Source: a bacterium (GTDB taxonomy: Bacteria; Verrucomicrobiota; Verrucomicrobiae; Opitutales; Opitutaceae). From it: 12,753 bases of DNA. The DNA lies in assembly GCA_021780625.1 (NCBI GenBank), contig JAJXYI010000630.1, positions 1 through 12,753 of the forward strand, written 5' to 3'. The position numbers and the translations under genes were made by a program. Under the pieces are notes generated by a model that saw only the letters and a program-made list of their open reading frames with translations, searched no databases and was not told the origin of the DNA. Shown here piece by piece: positions 7,601-12,753 of the stretch (positions are counted from its first letter, which is position 1; every line of letters starts with the position of its first letter).

Positions 7601-8023
7601 CTCGGACGGGGCGAGCGGGCAGGTGAGGGTCCAGGAACCGTTGGGACCCGGGTTGATCCTGAGACCGGAAAGCAGGGTGACGCCGTCGGGTCGGGCGGCG
7701 ACGTCGAGGCCGAGGTCCGCGCGTCGCACGTTCACGGATACGGCGGTGGTCTCGACCTGTTCGGAGGCGTCGGATTGGGTCACGCGCAGGGGGACGCGGG
7801 TGTCGGGTGCGTTCTCGAGGGCGAGGGAGGGCTTGCGGACAAACGAGCCTGTGGGCTTGAGCCAGAGACGGACGATGTGGTTTCCGACGGCCTCGATGCG
7901 GAGCCGGGCGCCGTCGGGCGCGGCCACGGTGGCCTGGGTGGTGGCGGCGCGTGCGAGCGGAGCGGAAAGGGCGGCGAGCGCGAGGACGCCCGCCAGGGCT
8001 TGTGCGAAGGGACGGAGGGTCAT
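4682..8023 (-). CDS. Secreted GH31 alpha-glycosidase (alpha-xylosidase-like) with C-terminal carbohydrate-binding modules
   Basis: A retaining alpha-glycosidase of family GH31, 1113 residues. A signal peptide (about 1-26, cut after ARA) exports it. Then come an N-terminal galactose-mutarotase-like sandwich (about 27-245), a (beta/alpha)8 barrel (about 246-605), the proximal beta-sandwich and a DUF5110-like distal domain (to about 805). Catalytic residues are visible: nucleophile Asp403 in GWWLDLTEPEG and acid/base Asp471 in LWTGD; WALGYWQSK (256-264) is also a GH31 hallmark. The TEPE form of the nucleophile motif resembles Cellvibrio-type alpha-xylosidases more than alpha-glucosidases, which have D-MNE; the exact substrate is not settled by sequence. 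About 300 extra residues at the C-terminus form two beta-rich modules: 814-985, CBM6/CBM35-like, with YDKGGEGVAFH and a GFQLNTLDF closing strand, and 990-1113, ending WDGINVDSLAL. The start is set by the signal peptide; no Shine-Dalgarno is seen. It lies downstream of the hybrid kinase, same strand. Confidence 0.93.
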   Translation of the reverse strand: MTLRPFAQALAGVLALAALSAPLARAATTQATVAAPDGARLRIEAVGNHIVRLWLKPTGSFVRKPSLALENAPDTRVPLRVTQSDASEQVETTAVSVNVRRADLGLDVAARPDGVTLLSGLRINPGPNGSWTLTCPLAPSEHLYGLGEDNMNHGQLDRRGTIRDLWAGQQIKSGNVTADYPIPFLISTGRDGHAYGLFFDNVHRLHFDLGKTNPNQLTLTSPGGEIDLYVIDGPRISDIIERYTRLTGRPSLPPLWALGYWQSKCVYYDWKSLDEVYQQLTRRGYPVDVMVIDSGWSQYRNNYVWPKRWYEEGRTPEQWIEHYRKLGVHIVISQAGPMVEKESPTFATGWKAGVFATDGKGHPVQCGYYNGCLLDYTNPHLNDWLWPQTAKITREGVSGWWLDLTEPEGEPPQTVYYGGRPANIHNQFSFLCTKSFEGVQLAVHPDQRPFVLTRCGSAGIQSHHAALWTGDITSDYATLRAHPGEMLDSGMSGITYWTCDTGGFLEGFYKNDQLGAHAKLYERWMQFSAFAPITRAHKAGPSAPYEFGVACEQGTRHYLRLRYRLMPYIYSCAWQASRTGMPIDRALPLAFQDDPGSLKADGTQYLFGPSLLVAPVLNEGVSNRLVYFPPGEWYDWDTGVEYQGGRTWVVAAPQNRIPVAVRAGAIIPTAPAMRNTGEKPWDPLTVEIFPSGRSEFTLYRDDGGTFAYRHGDYTVTRLACDASARRVRFTIDESNKRFTPAVYVARFHLGAAPTAVSIGGAAAQEVVSSSPAVGQWHWDPAERVLSVALDGRQGTHHEVAVELSSKRLPARPAPLLKADVIDEKTEAGGSSRPIPQFYPPPALPTTVKAVNYDKGGEGVAFHMTHPLPARAQYRLDDIGCVENDDAGGGYALAGLLPGEWTRTELDGGNGGYFDLSIRIKGAPGAGFRLYAEDQPVGSVVIPAGFPAGWHDLVLHDVYLNPGEFELMLMADKGGFQLNTLDFRRSANPPAQVPAALGVRTGTAEIGDPGKGLGGYGIVRTLGRKGSSLTVGLVAGPRGASGIRIHYLTQAPVAVPFTLQVDDQPEKPVVLPAASAWTDFVLPAKLGPGAHKIVLRGQVDGWDGINVDSLALAP

Positions 8024-8239
8024 GACAGGAGAGGAGCGCTGCTTGACACGCCAAGTGTGGGGCCGCGACGGCCCGTGCAGGCTATCGTTTGAGTGGCGGG
8101 TCTCGGAGGGGGTACGGCGAAGCCGCAGGCAAACCGCCGGAAGGATTCGCCACAGAATTCACCCAAACGCGCCAGCGGTGTCGGCGCCGGGCGAGACGCG
8201 CCCAGCTGCCGCCTTTTCGAGTTCAGCCGGAGACCGACC
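8024..8239 (-). other. Gap between hybrid kinase and GH31 gene
   Basis: This stretch of 216 bp separates the kinase stop from the GH31 start, both on the minus strand. It holds two small GC-rich inverted repeats (8060-8074, listed separately, and a weaker five-pair GGGCG/CGCCC stem at 8189-8203, 36-50 bases after the kinase stop). I see no clear sigma70 promoter facing GH31. The length would allow a separate promoter, so co-transcription with the kinase is open. Confidence 0.5.
8060..8074 (-). promoter_or_regulatory. Small hairpin in the GH31 leader
   Basis: GGGCCG (8060-8065) pairs perfectly with CGGCCC (8069-8074) around a three-base loop, 37-51 bp upstream of the GH31 ATG. It could be a leader hairpin of the GH31 mRNA or part of an operator. 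No T-tract follows in the minus direction, so an intrinsic terminator is unlikely. Confidence 0.3.
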
Positions 8240-11200
8240 TCAGGCGGGCTGGCGGTCGCGCAGGGCGCGGCGGAGGCAGGCCTCGAGTTCGTCGACGGAA
8301 TAGGGCTTGGGCACGAAGGCGGCGAAGCCGTGGAGCTTGTAGTCGGAAAGCACGGGGTCGCTCGAGTAGCCGGAGCTCACGATCGCGTTGACGTGGGGGT
8401 CGAGCTCGAGGAGATGGCGGATGGTCTCGCGGCCGCCCATGCCGCCCGGCACGGTGAGGTCGAGCACGACGAGGTCGAACGGGGCGCCCTTGGCGCGGGC
8501 TGCCTGATAGGCCTCGATGGCCTCGGCGCCGTCGGATGCGACGTGGAACTCGCAACCCAGGCGGGTGAGCGTGGCGGCGGCGAGTTTGCGAATCGACTCC
8601 TCGTCGTCCATGAACAGAACACGGCCTCGGACGGCCTTGGGAGCGGCGGGGCGCGGAGGCTCGCAGGGGGCAGCGCTGGCGGCGGGCTCCGTGGAATCCG
8701 TGCGCGCGGGGAGCCACAGGTGGAAGCGCGTGCCGGCGCCCTTGGTGGACTCGACCTCGATGTGCCCCTCGTGGCGCTTGACGATGGACCGCACGACGGC
8801 GAGATCGAGACCCTGGCGGCCGGCGTCGAGGCCCGAATAGGGATCAAACAGGTGACGGAGCTCAGTGGGGTCGAGGCCCGCGCCGGAATCCTCGACGACG
8901 AGATGAACGTAGGCGCCGGCCTTCAGGGTGCCGACCTCGTTCTCCGCGAGCGAGGCGTTCCAGGCGCGAAACGCGAGCGTGCCGCCCGGAGGCAGGGAGC
9001 CGAGCGCGTAGCTGGCGATGTTGTGCAGGGCCTGCACCGTCTGGGCCCGGTCGACGAAGGCCTTCCAGAGTTCCTCATCGAAATCGTACGAGAGCTTGAT
9101 TGTCGCGGATTCGCCCGTGGCGGCCGCCGCGGCCTCGCGCACGACGTCGGAAAGGTCTTCCGCGCGTCGGATCGGGCTCCCGCCGCGGGCGAAGGTCAGG
9201 AGCTTCTGTGCGAGCAGGCGCGCGCGCTGGGCGCCCTTGTTGGCCTCGTCGAGGAAGGGGCCCGCCTTTTCGACCACGCCGTCCTCCATGCGCGTGAGCG
9301 TGAGGTTGCCGATGATGATCGTGAGCAGGTTGTTGAAATCGTGGGCGATGCCGCCTGCGAGCATGCCGAGCGACTCGAGCCGGGAGGAGCGCTCGATCTC
9401 GGCCATGAGCCGGCCCTCCTTCTCGAGTTGGGCGCGGATGACCGTGGTCTGGGCGGCAACCTTGCGACGGAGGACGGTCACCCAGAGCAGGCCCAGCGCC
9501 AGGGCGAGCAGCAGCGCGGAGGTCACGCCCACCGCACGTTCGGGCGTGAGCCAGGGCGGGGCGCGGAGCACCTGGAGGTCGGACGGGGAGCGCAGGCTCA
9601 CGTCGAAGCCCGACGGGCGCTGGTATTCGTCATACTGGAGCCGATACACGCCGGTGGCTGCGACCACCGAGCGGAGGGCGGGTCGGGGCGTGTCGCCGGG
9701 CGCGGCGGAGAGGGGCAGGTGGCACTCGACGAAGTTGGAACCGCTCTGCAGGACGTACACCAGATGGCCCTGCCGCGGGGATTCGTCGACGAGCGTGCCC
9801 TGGATCCGGACGAGACGGCCGTCGAGCGAGTCGGCGGGTTTGGCGGCCGGTTCGATCGGGGTCGCAGGGAGGTCGGAGCCGGGCTGGTCCCTGAGCACGG
9901 TGGCCTCGCGAAGCACGAAGCGTCCGCCTTCCTGGCCCTGGAGGCCCATGAGTTCGACCCGGGAGCCCGGGGCGAGCGGCGCCGTGGCGCGGTCGAGCGC
10001 CTTCAGGCTCTCGTTGCCGTCCTGGAGGTAGAGGTAGCGGCCGGGCTCCTGCAGGGTGACGACGCCGTCGGTGCGGACCCAGCGGGTGCGCGCGCGGCCG
10101 GAGAAGCGATTCAGCTCGGCGATCGTGTGGCGGGGCACCGCGTCGGGATTGGACGGATACGCGGATTCCACGGTGATGTCCTCGGCGGAGTTGACCCAGA
10201 GCACGACGCCAGAGGGGCGGCCGCGGCGGTCGGCCACGCGGGTGCAGACGCCGCGCACCAGCACGACGGAGCGCAGGGCTCGGCTGAGGTCGGTGCCGGC
10301 CCGCAGGTGGGCGGTGAAATTGCCCGCGGGGGTCGAGAGGTCCGCAGTCACATCGGTGCCGCCAGGCTCCACGGCCCGAAGGTAACCCTCGATTTCGACG
10401 AGGCTGTCCTCCTCGTAGCCGGTGAGCGCCTGGTCCAGCGTCAGGCGGGTGGCGGGCGGGAGGTTCAGGTCGGAGAGGCTGCGCAGGCTGGTGGCGCGGA
10501 TCCGGGGGGTGAGCCGGCCGGCGACGGTGGTGCCGTCGATGGCGACGAGACGACCCGCCTCGGGAGGCAGCAGACCTTCGGCGCCGAGGTCGACGCGAAT
10601 GCCGCCGCTGGCGTCCTGGGCGAAGAAGAACCGCGCGTGCGGACTGGACCAGGTGACGACCGCGGTGAGCTGGACGATGTAACCCTTGGCGGCGTCGGCG
10701 AGGCTCAGTTCGTTGACGTCGTCGGCGATCCGAAGGCGCAGGCTCCGCGCCTGGGCGGAAAGGGCGGAGTGAGCGGCCTTGCCGGCGTTGCGGAAGAAAG
10801 CGTTTTCAAGGCGAAGCGTCGGCCCGCGACCACGGACGGTTCCGATGGCTTCGATTTCAGCGCCCGGAGCCAGGGGTGAGGTCTGTGCAGACTCGACCTC
10901 GAGCTGGCCCGTGCCGTCGCGGATGATCACGTTTTCGCCGGGGGCGTCGGTGACGACCCGGCCGGTGACGTGCACCTGGGTTCCTTCGGGCTTGGTGTTG
11001 AGCGAATCGACCGACGCAACGGGTGTGTCGAAACGTGGATCGGAAGAGAGCCAGCGAACCACGTGGATATTGCCGAAGCCCGTGACAAAGATCTCCAGAT
11101 GGTGCAGCTGGCCGGTCGCGTCGGTGGTCCAGACGTAGAGTCCCTGGGCCCTGATGAACGAGCCCTCCAGGGAGGGTGGTGAGGATTGGGTCGTATCCAG

Positions 11201-11746
11201 GACTCGGATTGCCACCCGGTGCCCATCGACGATGCCGCTGAGCAGGGTGTGCCGGGTGTCGTTGATTTCCTGCCGGTCGACATAGGCCTCGACGGTGATT
11301 TCCTTCAGGTTGTTCGCGTTCCACGCCATGAGGCTGTGGGTGATGTCCACCGGTTTGGGGAGTCCGGGCGTGCCGAGCACCGTGGCCTGCTTCACGTCCA
11401 TGCCGTCGGTGGAGATCAGACCCTGAAGTCGGACGAGCTGGCCTGGAACGACGTTCAGGGGCTTATCCTGAAGCGGAAGGAATACGCCGATGCCGTTTTC
11501 GAAACCCCAGAGGATATGCCATTCCGGATCGCTGTAGCTCACCAACACCTTGAAGTCGGCGGGGTGCGGGATCTGCTGGCGCTGCCCGGACTGCATCCAA
11601 AAGTCGGCGATGTGGGTGAACAGGGCCGCCGTCGGGTCCTGCGCCCGGACGACGGTTGCGATGAACAGGACGGTCAGCGACAGCAGGACCTTGAGGACGC
11701 GGCGGGTATGAACCTGACGCGAAGCGGCGTGCAGTGGACTTCGCAT
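8240..11746 (-). CDS. Hybrid sensor histidine kinase with periplasmic OB-fold-like array, degenerate ATPase domain and receiver
   Basis: A membrane sensor of 1168 residues. Seen in order: signal sequence (17-35, VRA/QD cut site); a large periplasmic part (about 36-737) of about seven beta-rich repeats; one membrane segment (738-759); a signalling helix (763-790); HisKA dimerisation domain with the H-box GGIAHDFNNLL, phosphoacceptor His802; HATPase domain (about 878-1013); a Pro/Ala-rich linker; and a receiver domain (1041-1168) with Asp1047/1048, phosphoacceptor Asp1096, Ser1124 and Lys1147. The HATPase domain keeps a G1 box (DSGAG, 953-957), but the N-box has Tyr913 where Asn is expected, and G2 reads QGLDL (978-982) instead of TGLGL. 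It has no DNA-binding output, so the phosphoryl group would have to pass to another protein. It probably senses a sugar or cell-envelope signal for the neighbouring glycosidases, which is inference. The ATG at 11746 opens the signal sequence; an in-frame TTG at 11878 would add 44 residues of no recognisable type and is not preferred. Confidence 0.92.
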   Translation of the reverse strand: MRSPLHAASRQVHTRRVLKVLLSLTVLFIATVVRAQDPTAALFTHIADFWMQSGQRQQIPHPADFKVLVSYSDPEWHILWGFENGIGVFLPLQDKPLNVVPGQLVRLQGLISTDGMDVKQATVLGTPGLPKPVDITHSLMAWNANNLKEITVEAYVDRQEINDTRHTLLSGIVDGHRVAIRVLDTTQSSPPSLEGSFIRAQGLYVWTTDATGQLHHLEIFVTGFGNIHVVRWLSSDPRFDTPVASVDSLNTKPEGTQVHVTGRVVTDAPGENVIIRDGTGQLEVESAQTSPLAPGAEIEAIGTVRGRGPTLRLENAFFRNAGKAAHSALSAQARSLRLRIADDVNELSLADAAKGYIVQLTAVVTWSSPHARFFFAQDASGGIRVDLGAEGLLPPEAGRLVAIDGTTVAGRLTPRIRATSLRSLSDLNLPPATRLTLDQALTGYEEDSLVEIEGYLRAVEPGGTDVTADLSTPAGNFTAHLRAGTDLSRALRSVVLVRGVCTRVADRRGRPSGVVLWVNSAEDITVESAYPSNPDAVPRHTIAELNRFSGRARTRWVRTDGVVTLQEPGRYLYLQDGNESLKALDRATAPLAPGSRVELMGLQGQEGGRFVLREATVLRDQPGSDLPATPIEPAAKPADSLDGRLVRIQGTLVDESPRQGHLVYVLQSGSNFVECHLPLSAAPGDTPRPALRSVVAATGVYRLQYDEYQRPSGFDVSLRSPSDLQVLRAPPWLTPERAVGVTSALLLALALGLLWVTVLRRKVAAQTTVIRAQLEKEGRLMAEIERSSRLESLGMLAGGIAHDFNNLLTIIIGNLTLTRMEDGVVEKAGPFLDEANKGAQRARLLAQKLLTFARGGSPIRRAEDLSDVVREAAAAATGESATIKLSYDFDEELWKAFVDRAQTVQALHNIASYALGSLPPGGTLAFRAWNASLAENEVGTLKAGAYVHLVVEDSGAGLDPTELRHLFDPYSGLDAGRQGLDLAVVRSIVKRHEGHIEVESTKGAGTRFHLWLPARTDSTEPAASAAPCEPPRPAAPKAVRGRVLFMDDEESIRKLAAATLTRLGCEFHVASDGAEAIEAYQAARAKGAPFDLVVLDLTVPGGMGGRETIRHLLELDPHVNAIVSSGYSSDPVLSDYKLHGFAAFVPKPYSVDELEACLRRALRDRQPA
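9536..11641 (-). repeat. Array of OB-fold-like repeats in the kinase sensor region
   Basis: The periplasmic part of the kinase is built from diverged units of about 65-85 residues. Most have a first strand of V-V-G-V type, a turn, a strand such as FFFAQDASGGIRVD, YLYLQDGNESLKAL or VIIRDGTGQLEVE, a spacer ending in PG-x-V-x-hydrophobic-G, and a last strand with a Leu/Arg-rich end. Approximate units are residues 65-127, 148-232, 256-322, 357-425, 449-528, 556-620 and 645-727; the first two are the least certain. The pattern is that of nucleic-acid- or ligand-binding OB folds. The match is by strand pattern only, without structural proof. Confidence 0.6.
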
Positions 11747-11817
11747 GTGGAACGGGGGTGCTGGCACACCACAGGATTGCCCGCCGTTGATCAAGCTGCG
11801 GAAACCGCTCCTGGATG

Positions 11818-11833
11818 CGTGCTTATACGCACG
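11818..11833 (-). promoter_or_regulatory. Inverted repeat overlapping a -10-like box, candidate kinase promoter/operator
   Basis: CGTGC (11818-11822) and GCACG (11829-11833) flank six bases; read on the minus strand the centre gives TATAAG (11827-11822), five of six matches to a -10 box. It lies about 72-87 bp upstream of the kinase ATG. No -35 hexamer is seen at the right distance (AACCCC there), as expected for an activated promoter but equally for a chance match. Confidence 0.3.
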
Positions 11834-11902
11834 TGCCCTCTGGGGGGGTTCCCCCGTCGCGCCAGGGCGAGACTGCAAATCGCTGCCGGGCAGAGCGCTG
11901 CG

Positions 11903-11918
11903 CGCCCCGCCCGGGGCG
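11903..11918 (-). terminator. GC-rich hairpin after the GH28 gene
   Basis: CGCCCC (11903-11908) pairs with GGGGCG (11913-11918) around a four-base loop, starting 12 bases after the GH28 stop codon in the direction of transcription. No T-tract follows. It may be a weak or factor-assisted terminator, or protect the 3' end of the GH28 transcript. Confidence 0.4.
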
Positions 11919-11930
11919 GTTGTCGCCAGA

Positions 11931-12753
11931 TTATGGGGACGCCGTGAGATCGCGGCAGTCGCGGGTCACGAGGCCGGTGACATCCTGCTGCACGAGTGCG
12001 GGCGTGCCGGCGGCGTGGTCCGCGCGCACGCGCACGAGCTCCGCATCATCGATGTGGTTGAGCAGGAGGGCCGGGCGCGCATCGGGAGAGTCGAGCTGGA
12101 AGGTCACGTCGCGGAGGGTCAGCCGGTGCACGTTGCGGGCGAAGAGCCCGTAGGCGGGGAGCGTTTTGTAAACGCTGGGTTCGGGGTAGGCCTTCACGTA
12201 GGAGGGGACCTCATACGACGCGGGCCTGGTCGCGACCTGGCCAGCGTAGCGGATGAGGATGTTGCTGAGCGACAGGTCTTCGACCGGGTGCCCCGGGACG
12301 CCGTCGATGATCACGCCCTGGGGAGAGTGCACGTCGGTTGCGACGACGGAGCTGATCTTGATGCCGCGGGCGGTGCCCACGGCCGGGTGGTTGGGTCCGC
12401 GCAGGCGGGCGCCGAGCGTGATGTAGATGGGCGCGTTCACGATGTCGCGCATCGAAAGATTGGAGACGACGACGTTTTCCATGCGTCCGCCGTCTACCTC
12501 CTCCAGGGCGAGGCCGCAGCAATGGTCGAAGACGCAGTTGGAGATGGCGATGTTCCTGAAGCCGCCGTTGGCCTCGGTGCCGAGCTTGATGCGGCCGGTG
12601 GGCCGGTGGTTCTGCTCGGTCTTGTAAGTGCCGTCGAGCAGGGTGCCCTCGACGAAACCGCTGACCTGGCAGTTGGTGATCGTGACGTTCTCGGTGGCGC
12701 GCTTGGTGCCGAGGCCGTAGCTGCTCTTCAGGCAGATGCCGTCGTCGTAGGGC
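11931..12753 (-). CDS. GH28 polygalacturonase-like glycoside hydrolase, C-terminal part (5' end outside window)
   Basis: The frame is open from the right edge to a TAA at 11931-11933 and gives 273 residues of a right-handed parallel beta-helix enzyme. The fragment opens in the GH28 active-site region: PYDDGICLKSS carries the paired aspartates (fragment residues 3-4), followed by helix rungs such as ENVTITNC and RNIAISNC and the RIK substrate-binding motif (54-56, GRIKLGTE). The downstream text (GLALEEVDGG, MRDIVNAPIYITLGARLRGP, GVPGHPVEDLSLSNI) is the pattern I recall in bacterial GH28 proteins from pectin-degradation loci. GH28 enzymes hydrolyse polygalacturonan or rhamnogalacturonan by inversion. 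The upstream NTD motif and any signal peptide lie outside the window; the usual GHG motif is not visible. An internal ATG at 12482 lies inside the helix and is not the true start. Exo- versus endo-action and galacturonan versus rhamnogalacturonan cannot be decided. Confidence 0.88.
   Translation of the reverse strand, partial: PYDDGICLKSSYGLGTKRATENVTITNCQVSGFVEGTLLDGTYKTEQNHRPTGRIKLGTEANGGFRNIAISNCVFDHCCGLALEEVDGGRMENVVVSNLSMRDIVNAPIYITLGARLRGPNHPAVGTARGIKISSVVATDVHSPQGVIIDGVPGHPVEDLSLSNILIRYAGQVATRPASYEVPSYVKAYPEPSVYKTLPAYGLFARNVHRLTLRDVTFQLDSPDARPALLLNHIDDAELVRVRADHAAGTPALVQQDVTGLVTRDCRDLTASP

Larger units (their letters stand above)
11747..11930 (-). other. Gap between GH28 and hybrid kinase genes
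   Basis: This stretch of 184 bp follows the GH28 stop and precedes the kinase start, both on the minus strand. It contains a GC-rich hairpin just after GH28 (11903-11918), a G-run facing a C-run (11842-11855) and an inverted repeat over a -10-like TATAAG (11818-11833). A hairpin followed by a promoter-like site argues that the kinase has its own transcript. Confidence 0.5.

Noticed and set aside
8043..8048. Perfect TTGACA on the plus strand
   Set aside because: It points away from both neighbouring genes and has no -10 box at 16-18 bp, so it is most likely chance.
5633..10879. Two very long plus-strand open frames (819 and 928 codons) placed back to back
   Set aside because: They lie opposite GH31 and the hybrid kinase, which have clear catalytic motifs. 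High GC at third positions removes stop codons on the opposite strand; the products are Gly/Ala/Glu-rich without recognisable domains.
11747..11878. N-terminal extension of the hybrid kinase from a TTG start
   Set aside because: The added 44 residues precede a normal signal sequence and would bury it; they also cover the probable promoter. The ATG at 11746 is preferred.
1..12753. tRNA, rRNA, CRISPR arrays, insertion sequences, prophage genes
   Set aside because: I found no cloverleaf, no regularly spaced direct repeats, no transposase or integrase motif and no terminal inverted repeats. The only tandem repeats are the coding domains and the heptamer at 3008-3035.

Overview
The window is GC-rich throughout, with strong G/C bias at third codon positions and long spurious open frames opposite almost every gene. 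It carries five protein-coding genes, two of them cut by the window ends. The mix suggests a free-living or gut-associated polysaccharide degrader of the Verrucomicrobiota, most likely Opitutaceae or a relative. It contains large secreted carbohydrate-active enzymes, a hybrid sensor kinase with a long beta-rich periplasmic array, and a secreted subtilase fused to a PQQ-like propeller. The taxonomic call is inference from protein style; no marker gene is present.

Layout, left to right. (1) Positions 1-2969, minus strand: a secreted S8 (subtilisin-like) protease with an intact catalytic triad, followed by two pre-peptidase-C-like domains and a PQQ-like beta-propeller that runs off the left edge. 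(2) Positions 2970-3370: a divergent intergenic region, unusually AT-rich in its middle, with a four-copy TGGGGTG repeat (a textbook G-quadruplex pattern), three inverted repeats and one perfect TATAAT box. (3) Positions 3371-4639, plus strand: lysA, diaminopimelate decarboxylase, the only housekeeping gene here. (4) An 11-bp perfect hairpin at 4647-4672 separates lysA from the convergent GH31 gene. (5) Positions 4682-8023, minus strand: a secreted GH31 alpha-glycosidase with two extra C-terminal carbohydrate-binding-like modules. (6) Positions 8240-11746, minus strand: a membrane-bound hybrid histidine kinase with receiver domain. (7) Positions 11931-12753, minus strand: the C-terminal 273 residues of a GH28 polygalacturonase-like enzyme.

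The GH28, hybrid kinase and GH31 genes are transcribed in the same direction with gaps of 184 and 216 bp. They look like a small plant-polysaccharide (pectin or xyloglucan) locus with its own sensor, but each gap is large enough for its own promoter, so a single operon is not proven. lysA and the protease look unrelated to that locus.

The strongest lead is the hybrid kinase. Its phosphoacceptor histidine and whole receiver domain are intact, but the ATP-binding domain has lost the key N-box asparagine (Tyr instead) and the G2 box is eroded (GLDL instead of GLGL). It may be a pseudokinase or a phosphorelay partner of another kinase, attached to an array of about seven OB-fold-like periplasmic repeats. 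A second, general observation is that none of the four visible gene starts has a Shine-Dalgarno sequence; all have pyrimidine-rich leaders.
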